A DNA stretch of 64,000 nucleotides from Rhinopomastus cyanomelas. Its lineage: Eukaryota > Chordata > Aves > Bucerotiformes > Rhinopomastidae. The translations under genes were made by a program, and so were the position numbers. Shown one piece after another: positions 43,921 to 55,400 of the stretch. The first letter of the stretch is position 1; each line of letters begins with the position of its first letter. The notes beneath the pieces were generated by a model. It was not told where the DNA came from, ran no database searches, and saw only the letters and a program-made list of their open reading frames with translations. The DNA lies in assembly GCA_013400115.1 (NCBI GenBank), contig VXBP01002543.1, positions 66,098-130,097 on the forward strand. The letters run 5' to 3'.

Positions 43921-46900
43921 TGTAGCCAGTTACCTCGTGGTGGTCTTTTATTTGCTTGGAATTATGTTTCCTATTACCCTTCTAGCCTTTAGTTCCTGCT
44001 TCTCATTTTCCTGGCCAGCAGCAATTCTTGTTTCTGTAAAGGCCGGGAGATGTAACGTCTGCTGCCGCGTGATTCCTTTTGATCTGCAGTGTCATTCAGC
44101 CCTCTCCTTACTGTAATTCTTGGGTAGCTGGTTTTGTCCAATCAAGAACATTAAGTGTGTGCAGACAGTATTTTCCACCAGAGCCTTTCCCTGTTCATTT
44201 GGGAAAGCTGAGCGGCGGTTCAGCCAAAGAAGAAACCCCTGTGGCGTGGCAGCTCGTAGCTGTTTGCACGTGTTTGGACGCTCGGCTGGGAGAAGAGAGG
44301 AAGCTGACTTCCCAGTCCTCTGTCTCGGACCCCAGCCTGCCTCTGCCGACCGGTGCCCCACCCAAGGCTGTCCAGAGATGCTGGATCACTCGTGAGTGGC
44401 CGCAAACGTTAGTAGACACTCATGATGTTGAGACAAGAAACTGGTGCATCTGCCCAGCTGTTGACATGTTAAACTGGCTCCTGCAGAACCAAATTGTATC
44501 GCAGCTGGACAAGGAGGTATGTGTGAGGTTTTTGTTTTGGCAAACAAGGACAGCAGTCTTGTTCCTGCCCAGCAGACCCCAACAGTGGCTTTAGAAGAGA
44601 GTCTGGTTTTTTTAAACCCACTTTGCCAGGTAGCAGAGCTGTAGAAGATCACACTTGATCATTTCAGCGCTCTCTTCCCTAAATCCAAACTTTTAAAATG
44701 TGAAACAACATTGAAAAATGTCAGGAAAAACTCCGTTCCAACCGATGGCTCGTGAAGTCTGCCACAAGACCGTGGGTTCTTCAGTTGTGTTCCCTTCAAG
44801 AACTTCTGTTGGCGAAGGCAGTGCGTTGCAGGCTGTTGTCTGTTCTGTTTTACTGCACTCTGGTGTAGCTGGGATTGTCCCTTCCGTCAGCTTCCTCACA
44901 GAGATGTTCTGTCTGGAAGCCTCCGTTCTGCGTACGGCAGTCTCAGTGATTTGGGCGAGTAAAACTGTCCAAATCCAGGTATTATGAGAGGAGATACACA
45001 CGGAACCTTGTGTATGAGCTATGTGTAGCCTTTGAGTAACAGTTGTCGCTGTGTTACTGGGTGCTAGTAGTCAGTTATGCCTTGGATTTTTCTGTGTTTC
45101 ATTATGTGTTGGTCTGTCTGTTTCAAGGAGTAATTCACTTAACAATGCACTTTGTCTGCTGTGGGAAAGTTGGGTCCTCATAAGGCCAGTTCTGTAATGG
45201 AGGCTAGAACAGGTCATTCCAGCTGACGGCTGGCCAGTCCTTGGGCAACTCTTTAATGTACCTCTGAGGTGGTACCAAAGGGGCCGTCGGCCGTGTCAGT
45301 ACAATGAGGTTTTATAGTTTGAAAGTTAAAATAAATATTTCAATCCAACCTGGAACTTAACTGCCTGTGTAGTTGTGAATCCAGCCCAAACTGTACCTGA
45401 GCCTCCTGTAGTTTGTGCTTGTGTTTAGGTCACGACCACTCTTAAGCTTTGTCTTGCTTGAGATTGGTGGGGCACGAGAGACCTGCGTGAGGGTGTTTTA
45501 ATTCCAGCGGAGGTCTCGTGTGGTGGAACCTGGAGGTTCTATGCACTGTGGAGAAAGATGAGTTGCCTTCATTCAAGAGTAAGAAAGGTGTCGTTCTCAG
45601 CTGGAACTGATTGTAAAAGCTGGTTTCTGGCTTAATAGCTCTGCTTCTGCTCTGTGCAGCAGAGTGCAGCTGAATTTTGTGAGTGAATTAAATAAGCTCC
45701 CTGCTGTTTGTTGACTGAAGCTGTCGCAGCTGTGAGGTGAAACCTCTTCTGCTTCATCCCAGCAGAGATGTTAGAGGTTCCACTTCAGGATGTTACCAGT
45801 CATGGTAGCCAAGTATGTGACAAAGCTTGTCTCAAGTTCCATGTGCCTGGCTCAGTGTGGAGACCTTTAAAGTAGCTGGGCCTTAAGGTACTGAGACACA
45901 GGGGACTCTGCCATTCTTTTTCCTGGGGGAGCAGCCCTCTGCAGTGAGTGTTGGCCCGTTAGCTAGCAGACGGGAGTGTTGCTCAGTGCCCTAGCTCACA
46001 GCCCTTCTCCCTGTGCTGTGGGGTGGCTTTGCCTCCCACAAACAACAAAACTATTGAGAGCTAAATTCCTGCTTGTGACAAACACACAGAAGGAACTGAT
46101 TTGAGCCTTTATTTGAGAGCATTACCAGCACCCTCAGGAGCAGTGGGTGCAGGTCTGTTAATGCTTTTCGACTGGGCCCTTTGTATGAGAGTTGTTGCTG
46201 GAGGCTTCGCATAATCCACCTCTAAATACACTACAAACCTCTGCAGCTCTTAAGCGGAAGGGTTGGATTTAGTCTCTTTTCTGCGTTTCGCACGAGTTGT
46301 TTTTGTCTTGTTTTCAGTAGCCCAGTATGAAGTTGTTCCTGACTTTGCATTTTGCTGTTGCCACTGGCTACTTGATGTTTCAGCAGTGCCACCTTGGATG
46401 CCGCTTGCTGTGCTTCAGCAAGCAGCACTGATTCTGCAGCTGCGGCTGCCTTCCTTATTTGCTTTCCTGGTTCCAAGTTTGATGAGTTCGGTTCCTGGTT
46501 GGAAAGGAGCTGTGGAGCACTGAGAGCAAACTGCCATTCCATTGGCCCCCTTTATTTCAGTGGATGTCTTAGGAAAGCCTTCCCGGACTCACATAAACGC
46601 TGGGAAGGGACAGGCTGTGGGTGTGAGGTCCACGCTGCATCTGCACTGGCAGCGTCAGAGAATGTGGGGGTGCAGAGGCAGGCTCCCCCTCAGCCTCTAT
46701 TTATTTCCATGCTCTGACCAGGGGAGTGGCAGCTGTCTTAGACTGTAAAAAGTCTATGAGCACAATGCTTCTTCAGAGTATTTGTGCTACTGTTGGCCGT
46801 GTTCGGTCACAAAGTGAGAGCACTGGGACACTCGCCCATCTCAAGGATTTTAGAGAACTGGGAATGCTCATGGCATCCTCCCTGTAAAAATAAGGGATCT

Positions 46901-47842
46901 GATCCTCCTTCCTTTTTAAAAAAACAGCAAAACCTCTCGTGCCTTCAGTGGGAGCACAACTGGGCCCAACAGTAGACTCTTAGCACCATTTTGTACTGCA
47001 ACAAAAAGTCCCTGCAGCCCATCCTTGATGCTGTACCCGGTGTCTTCAGCGTCCAACAGCTGAGAATCCCGTCTGTGTAGGAACAGCTGTCCCCTGTCCC
47101 TGCTCCCCCACAGCCGTTCCCCAGCGCTGCGCACGCTGTACAAAACCCAGCTGTGATTCTGCCTTCTGAAACTCTCGAGTATTTTCATTTAGTCAGAAAT
47201 ATCTAACCAGATTTTTTAACTAGAGGCTTGAGGTATATAGAGAAATATGAAAGATATATTTTTTTAGTTTTGGTTTGGGTGCGGTGGGCATTGAGTGACA
47301 ACACTGGAGGGGGAGGAGTTCTAATGATGCTGAGCCAGCCCTGCCACCAAAATCTATTTCCTTCCAAACACCTTCTGAGGGAAGATAACAATTGCATCTG
47401 AGAGAATGAGTTTTCCTTTTTATCCCTTCTAAGTACCTGTTAACACCCATCTTTATTCCTCGTGGCCATTACGCAGGCTGAGCAGACTTTGTTGTCTCTT
47501 GTGTACAGACATTTATATTGGAAATGCCGTCTTGATTTCATGGGGTGGAGCTGTAAATAAGATGCCTGGGTAGCAGCTGTCTGGGGAGTCCTGTTCAGCT
47601 TTAGTAATTTATTGCCTGTTGGGAGTCAAATGCGCAAAATCCTTTGTCAGAAAACTCCGAACCTGGTTTCTTGTTCCGTTCTGCAGCTGGACTTGTAAAT
47701 ACAAAAACATGTGGGACTGGTTTGATGTCCAATTTAAACTGGATGGTTGCTCTTCCCATTTTGTATGTCCTGTAGATGAGTGTGTGTGTGTCAGTTAACT
47801 AGAGCGGGCTTTTATCTGACAAGGCTGAAGTTTATACTTTGA

Positions 47843-47848
47843 AATAAA
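47843..47848 (+). terminator. Distal polyadenylation signal, ATF7IP
   Basis: AATAAA followed within about 15 nt by a T/G-rich stretch (GGGTTTGTAACATTTTG). It is the last canonical signal before the intergenic gap. A proximal one is at 43915. Confidence 0.5.
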
Positions 47849-47870
47849 CAACTGGGTTTGTAACATTTTG

Positions 47871-50800
47871 AGTCACCTGTGCTTAGTCCCAGATGTCTCA
47901 GGAGGCGACACCTTCAAAAAGGTGGTGTCCACGGAAGTGTTGGCACCAGCAGGAGGAGGAGGAGGAGGTGGGATCACTGCAGGCAAGTCAGGCTTGTTGC
48001 CACCTTTCTCAGGTAATGAGGCGAGTGGCAATGGTTTGGCTCCAGGTCATGAACAGAGAGTCAAGTGTGTGGTGCTGCCCTCCCAGCCTTCTCACAGAAG
48101 CAAAAACCAAATGCAACACTGCAGCTTCTGGAGAGTCACCTCCCAGGAGCTTTGGCAAAGCAGAGGGGTTGTGCATCCTGGACAGACAGTCCAGGAGCCT
48201 GTACCCCAGAGGTGCACCTCTCCTCTCCCTCCAAGGGGCTGGATGTGGCCTCCAAAGGAACTGTCAGTCATTTAGCAAGAGGCTTCAGATGAAGTACAGG
48301 AGATGGCTTTGGTTTTTCACCCAAAAAAGGAGTCTTGAGCCGTGGTTTCTGCTGGCCACTGGCTGCACTTCTCACGCCAGGAGGGTCATGGAACTGATTG
48401 CATTGGGCAAAGGTAATAAAGTCAGGGGTAATAAACAGGCTGGTTTGGTGCAGGAAGCAAGAAGGCCTCTGTCTCTCACCCTGTTGCTTTTCAAGGATAG
48501 AAGCCAGCTGCAGCAAAATGAAAGAAAGATGTTGCATGACTTGGTTGAAACAGTTAACCTGCCCCGCTAGAACAGGCCAAAGGCTGCCTTTTGGCCCCAA
48601 CTCCACAGACAAATGTAGAGCAAGTCTGCAGCTCCAACTGTGCTTCAAACCAGGAGTTACTGAGGTGCCTGTGCTGAGTTAGTCCTGAGCCCTTAATTAG
48701 TTGGAGATTGTAATAATTAGTCTCCTGGCACTTTGTTTCAAGTCACAGATCAAAACCTGATGGAGTCTTGTGAAGTGATGCCTGAACTCCATCACATTTG
48801 AATCTCTGCCTACGTAGTTGTAGCAGTAACTGCATGTAAGTGCCCATCAGCAGTGCTCTGCCCAAGCGCTGTTGTAACTGCAGTGTGTGCTGATACAAAG
48901 GGCTGTGAGGAAGTGCCCACAGCGCACGCTCAGTTTTGCTGCAGGGTGGCTTTGCCATTCACCCACCCGTGTGTCTGTACAACCTCCGCGCAGCAGACTG
49001 CGTACAGCAATGTGCACCTCTGTGGAGCGCTCACGGGTGCTTCCACTGTGTAATGTCAGGGAGCTAAAAAAAGCCCCCAACAAACAACAAAGCAAACCAG
49101 AAGCAACCAGGAATGGGCCAAGACGCAATCTGACCCAGCGGCACAGCACAAGGACACTGATGACAAAAGGTTGGCTTCTCCTTGGAAGGGCTCTGCAGCC
49201 CTGCCCAGGCAGGAGCTGATGATGAGCTGTCACTGTGATCTGTTACAAGGGCAGAAGTTGCTGCAGACAGGACAGACCGTGGCCCTGTGAGAGCTGGAGC
49301 CCTGCAGGTTTACAACCAATGGCACCTACGTGCTGAACTGATAGAGGTGAGCTTTCTACTGGAGTTCACAAAATCGGGTGGTTAAGGAAGTGAAAACCTG
49401 AGCTGCAAGAGTAACTCCTGCTGGGAGGATTCGTTTTTGCTGCTGGCATTCGCTGGAAACAGAAGAGCAGGGCTCTTTTCATTATGGCAGAAGAGGTTTG
49501 TCACAACCAGCTCCCCATTCCGACTCCTCAGCCCTCCAGGAAAGACTGAGACCCCGACGTTTAAAAGGCAGAATGCACAGGGCTTGGAAAAACTACCTGG
49601 CAGGAGGGTGTGGGAGATGGGGGGGCAGCTTCTGCCACCAAGTCTGTTGAGCGCTCACACAGGCTGCCCCCTTTTTCCCTCCAGAAGCTCTGCAGCGGAG
49701 AATGAGACCTTGAAAGCGACGTTTTTACCTTTCTGCAGCTGCCTCTGAATGAAGCTGTCAGCTCCCTTGCCTGTAGGTCCGTGCAGCCCTGCTGGTTCCT
49801 GATGGTGTTGTGCTGGGGGAAGAAACTGAGCCCAGCTGCTGTGGCCACGGCTGGCAGATCAGCCCCTGCTGGCCCACTGACAAAGGAAGCCCAGTAAGAG
49901 GAACTCTGTGACCTTCAACAGCACAACCATCAAAGCCCAAAAGAAAACAAGCCACGGTCACATGGATTAGAGTCCTGAGGCTCATACGGTCCCACTGAGG
50001 TAAACATTTGCTCACAGAAGAGGGCTCTCAAAGGTAGAGCTGTGTTCCCACAACTCCAGGTTTGAGCACAAAGCAGCTCCTGCTGCAGAGGAGGAAGTGT
50101 AAGTTGGGAGAAAGGGCAGATCTTGGGCGGGTCCCCCATTTCCAAAAGTACTTACAAATGGGAATGTCACTACTGCTGCTTGGCCCACTCCCTGTAGGGC
50201 GAAGCACCATCAAGAATTGTCCATCACACTGGCGATTTCCTGGCCCCTGGGAGAACCCCTTCTAAACACTCCCATTTCATCAGGGCTTTTTAGATAAGAC
50301 TGGGTGAAAAGGCAGCAACTACACCCTGCAGAGCTGTTCGGGAGTAAGACTCAAGTAGCCACTTGTGCATCAAGCAGGTGAATCCTAGTTCTCTACCAGC
50401 TACCAGTTCAGATCCCTGCACCACCCTTCCTGACCCAGATCAACTCCTGTTTCTGACAGACCTTGATGTCTGTTACCACCTGGTCAATTCAGTTTGATCT
50501 GGGCTGTCTCTGTGGAGCTGCCAGTCTCCAGCACAAGAAGTAAAATCGGTGTCTTAAGGCAGAGATCAGCTGCAAACTCCTGAGGGCAACGCAAGATGTG
50601 CTCAGTGTGTAGTTGGTGCTTTGCACCAAGACTGATGCCCTGTGAGGCAAAGTCCTTATAAAGCTGCTATTCCAGAGGGTGACCCACCCCGACAACAGCC
50701 AGCAGAAATGACAGGGCTTCACAGGCTCCAAGCAGACACCACAAGTGACACATTGCCCGTAAAGCTTCCCAGCAATGGGAGCTGCCAGGGCCCAGAGAGA

Positions 50801-52175
50801 GGTGGGGCGCTCTGGTTGAGCTTAGGGGGAATACTAGAAGTCCCTGGTACCCCACTGCCCTTAATCCAGCACAGCGGGAACAGAGCTGGGAGAGCTGGAT
50901 GCAGAACATTACGTGAGGCTATGCACAAAGCTTGGGGCAAGGAGATTGTGACAGGCACCCAAGGTCCCTGCAGTCCCAGCTCTGGGCAAGCAAGGCACAT
51001 TCACTGCTAGAGAACCTCAAAAGCAAAGGCAGAGGATGCAGTGTTTAAACCTGTGACTAGGGATGTCCTCTCCTCGCCGGCCCTGTGCAATGCTGCCATC
51101 GATTCTGGCTCACAGGAGGCACCAAGCGAACATCACACTGACCCCCCTCTAGCATGGGCACAGCTGTGGCTGGCACACGCACCGCTGCACACACTCAGCA
51201 CCTGGCTGCCTGTGTCCAGGTACCACTGCCCAAGTTCTGCTCAGTGAACTTTACCCAAGTATTTCTGGTAGCTCTTCACCCACACTGCAGGAAGCCAGGC
51301 CCTTCCCCATCACAGGAGCTGAACTGCAGGGCCTTGATGAAAATGTTGCTCGTTGTTCCCCTTCATGGCTCAGGGCAGGGCTGAGAGCTGTTTAGCTTGG
51401 ACCATCAGGGCCATGAGGAAAGAGCTGTTCATTTTGCTGACTTAATTACAAGTACAGCAGGTAGCCCCAAACAGCCCAGGGACTCCACTCCTCAGTGTAA
51501 ACACAGGCAACTAAAAGCCCTCAGAACCACCTCACTGTCACGTTCCACATCCACAGCTGAGGGAGCAGGCAAATTCATCACTGAACAAGTGCACAGCCCA
51601 TCAGTAAAACCCACTGCACAGGACACACACAGAGTTGAGCCCATACCCTGCTGCTACACTGCAGCCTGGGGGACAGGGGTGCTGATGTCTGTGTGGGGTG
51701 TTTCCAAAAGCCTGCATTTGCCTTCAGAAATGACCAGGACCCCCCTCACTGCTCTCTGCTGCCTGGCTGCTGGGAGCTGCAGTGCCAAAACAGGAATCTT
51801 GTAAAGGCTGCTGAAAGCTGGGCCCTGTAGACAACAGGCAAGAAGGACACCGCCTTGGATCTCTCCTGCTGGTGACACTCCTGGGTTACACACTTCCCAG
51901 ACAAAAAGCAGACATCAAACCAGCACTGGGATATGGCCACCGTGGCCCAAAGCAGCCACCCGGCTCTGCCCAACCTTGAAGGCAGGTCCCTCTGCAGTTC
52001 ACTCTCGCTCTGGGAACTGCTGTGACAACTGTTCACATCACCCAAAAGCGGCGCCACGTCAGGCCACCCAAATAGCTCAGATGATCAGAACACCAAGGGC
52101 TGCACCGAGGTAGTCTGTGTCCATACACAGTGCCCAACAGGCAGGATGTGGAAAAGCAGGGAAGATGCAGTGGGC
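47871..52175. other. Intergenic gap between convergent ATF7IP and PLBD1
   Basis: About 4.3 kb between the two putative poly(A) sites. Many frames of 60-225 codons are open on both strands because stops are rarer at this composition. None shows a recognisable domain, conserved codon pattern or splice structure. No RNA gene was recognised. Confidence 0.5.
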
Positions 52176-52270
52176 CTGGACATCTAGATCGATTTATTAC
52201 ACACAGGAATGAAAGTTTCCATTAAAAAAAGAACAAAAAACAAATCCATTTTGGAATACTGGTGATGGTT
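52176..52270 (-). other. PLBD1: PLBD1 3'UTR (short)
   Basis: Noncoding tail from the TGA to about 15-20 nt past the AATAAA at 52198-52193. Only about 90 nt if this site is used. Confidence 0.6.
52193..52198 (-). terminator. Polyadenylation signal, PLBD1
   Basis: TTTATT on the + strand, AATAAA on the - strand, about 75 nt after the stop codon. Confidence 0.65.
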
Positions 52271-52438
52271 TCACAGGATGGGCCTCATGGTGACAAAGTT
52301 GAAGTTGTAGGATTCTGGCAGACCCTGGTGCCGCGTGTGGTTAAACCTTCTCCAGGTGAAGACAGGGAGGCCGCCCTGTACGGGGGGTCCGTTGATCGCA
52401 GTGGCCGTGAATGTTGAAGCCAGGCGGAAATCTGAGAC
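52271..52438 (-). CDS. PLBD1: PLBD1 last coding exon
   Basis: On the - strand the acceptor CTGTTACAG precedes 52438. It encodes [38 protein letters not shown] and [14 protein letters not shown], then TGA at 52273-52271. 55 codons plus stop, entering in phase 0. NHT is a potential N-glycosylation site. Confidence 0.96.
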   Translation of the reverse strand, partial: VSDFRLASTFTATAINGPPVQGGLPVFTWRRFNHTRHQGLPESYNFNFVTMRPIL

Positions 52439-55400
52439 CTGTAACAGAGGACAGGAGTTCAGGACAAGGACAGGTTTGCACAGTGTTGGCCAGGCAGTCG
52501 TGTCTCACTGAGAAGGGACAGCTCCAGGACACCTGATAACAACAAGAAGTGTCAGCAAGGGGCAATGCAGGCTGGTCAGGAGCACAACCTGTCGGCACAG
52601 GGGCAGCTTCAGCCATGGAACTGCCAGCACTGAAGGGCAGTAGCAAAGCACAGGCCCATGCTGCTCTCCAGCCTCTGCACTGGGCAGCATGAGACAGGCA
52701 GTGCAGCTGACCTCAGGACAATCCTCCCTTGGGTTTGTCTCTTCACAAGAGCTGGAGCTACAGCAGGCAGCTTAGAGGGTCTGACCCAAGTGAAGTGCCC
52801 TGGGCCACTCGGGAAAGGGCAAAGGTCGCACAGAGCTAATGGTGTTGTCAAGACTCTGTCCTGTTCCTTCATTACCTCCCAAGAGGTTCCCAGCCTGCTC
52901 CGTCCTCCCAATCTGAGAAACATTTTCAGAGTTCCCAGTGGGCAGGTTTTGCCTCTGCTATGGACAGAAATACTCAATACTCTTCTTGGGTCCCCTGTCC
53001 TCCTCCAGCCCAGACCATTTGCCTGCCTAACCACGCTGGCAAAGGCACCACAACCATCATGCACTGACCTGCTCCCAAACAAGTCACCTCTACACAGCGA
53101 TTTTCTGTATCTGTCTTGTAATAACCACTTCTGGGAGCTCTTACTGGCCATTACAGCAGGCAGCTGGCCTGGGGTTGTGCAAGCTCACTGGAGACACAGC
53201 ACCAGCGACACCAAAACAACCTCCACAGGGCCCATCCAAGCAGCCAAAGTCAATTCAGCAAAGTAGGAGGCTGTACCCCACAGGGCAAAACACCAGGGCT
53301 GGGCAGCTGCTCACTCCAGCAGTGCACTGCCCCTCAGTAAAGGCACCACACCAGCTGCCCAGGAACCCTGCTGTTTCCTTCAGGACAGCAGGGTCTGAGG
53401 TTTTCCCACACCCCCACAGGAAGCAAAGTGATCCAAACTTCACTCAAAGCAAGTCTGACAGAGAAGTGGGGCCCTGGCACAGGGTGACTCACTCGAGAGC
53501 CCAGCATTTGTCCAGGGAAAGCCAACGTGAGAACATTCCTGTGGGCTCTGAGGAGGCACCTGCGCGCTCCCCATGAACCAGAGGCTGAGGCTGTACAACA
53601 GCCACATTCCCCAAGTGGTGAGAAGACTCATTTTAGCCTTCTCTTGGGCTTCTCCTGTTGCAAGGTTTTGGGGTTTAACCCCTAAACACCACAAGTTCCC
53701 ATGGATACCATTCTTTCTAACACTTTCCCCCAATATCCTCTGCCACTGTGCCAGGACTGGTGTCAGTAACAGGAGACAGAACTCTCCTGTACAGAAGAGT
53801 CCTGTCTTTGGGCCTGCGGAGGAGCAGCTGAAGGAACTGGGATTGTTTGGTCTAGAGAAGAGGATGCTGAAGGGGGACCTTACTGTTCTCTACAACTACC
53901 TGAAAGTCAGGTGCAGTGAGGTGGGTGTTGGGATCTTCTTCCAAGTAACTAGCGACAGGATGAGAGGAAATGGCCTTAGGCTGCCCTAGGGCAGGCTTAG
54001 CTTGGACATTAGGCACTTTCTTCACTGAAAGAGCTGTCAAGCGTTAGAACAGGCTGCCCACAGAAGCAGTGGAGTGTATCCCTGGAGATGTTCAAAAATC
54101 ATGTGAACATGGCACTTTGGGATATGGCTTAGTGGCCACAGTGGTGTTGGTTAATGGTTGGACTCTAAGACCTTAGAGGACTTTTCCAACCTCAATGACT
54201 CCTTAACTGCCATCTCAGGATCTGACCAAGCACTGGGACAGCATGGACAAGGGAACAGACAAGCCCGGCCACACTTGTCCTAGAGCAGGGAAACATGTTT
54301 TGCATCCGACAGGAGCACAAACAAGTTGCAGCAAACATTTGGCAGATAGTGAAATCGAGGTCACTCACCTTGGCGTCGTAGCAGCCTGCAGGCACTGGGA
54401 AAGAAGGATTCAGGTCCTCCCGGCAGCAAATGGTGTTGCAAGGATTGTGCTCAGCATAAGGATCACGCTGGTAGTCTGGCCAGGCAGAATGTGGTGGGGC
54501 AGGGAAGGAAGGAAACGAAAAGTTAGTCCCCACAGAAAAAGCTGATGCAAAGCACCCAAGCCACTAAAAGCTGGGTACCTGTCCTGGCAGAAACAGAGGT
54601 CTGTCACACTGCTGTCATGCTCCTCCCCGGGCAACAGCTTCAAGTACTGCTTGAGACAGGACAGTAAACAGACAAGCTCCTAATCCAAGCCCATACAGCT
54701 ACTTCTGCATCTCAGGGGCACCACTGCCAAACTCTAACCCCAAAGTTCTGCAGGTCCACATGACAAAACCTGCACAGGAATTCCATCAGGAGAGAAAAGC
54801 AGAAGAGAAAGGGAAGGGAGAAGTGCATCAGTGAGAGTCTTTGCTTTCCTGTTCTGGAGTAATACAAGCAAAAGGAGCTCTGAACACCCACTGCAGCAGC
54901 TAGGAGGGGAAGTGGACAAGCCTCAACATCTATGAGCATGCTGCTGCTCACAGTCCAAACAGCAGTGATACCCCACCCTGGGAGAGGCCTCCCAAACCCC
55001 AAACCTGGTAATCAGCGTGCTCCCTATAATGGGAATGAACACAGAGCATCTAAAGCCATCTGTACTTAATTAATCTCAGGCTCAGCTAGAGATTAATTAA
55101 GGTGGGTTTAATCCAGTTAAGGAGAACCAAGGCAAAACAGAGCAGAGCATTACTTACTAAAGGTCATTTGATTGAACAGGGCAAAAAGACCTAGAGTTTC
55201 ACACTGAATTATCTGGTCTGATCTGACCTAACTGTTTAGGATTTAAGTCTTTTAAGATTTACAGGCTGTAGATGTATAAGGTAACAGCAGTCCAGAGAGT
55301 CCCTTGTCGTATCAAAAGCTATCTGAAAGGCCAGAGACCCCTGTTAGAATGAACCCAGTCTTGTTTCTGTTGGTTGTAGCCTGGTTGTTAGTTTGGTTTT

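Larger units (their letters stand above)
43088..47870 (+). other. ATF7IP: ATF7IP 3'UTR (probable extent)
   Basis: Noncoding sequence after the TAA. AATAAA signals lie at 43915-43920 (followed by a GT-rich stretch), 45330-45335 and 47843-47848. A long UTR is plausible because ATF7IP transcripts in mammals have multi-kilobase 3' ends. The reading frames here (for example 43328-43864, - strand) show no domain. The end is an inference from the last signal. Confidence 0.5.

Noticed and set aside
47893..48570. 225-codon frame in the intergenic gap
   Set aside because: Other overlapping frames on both strands are also open here; composition rather than selection explains it. No domain or splice context.
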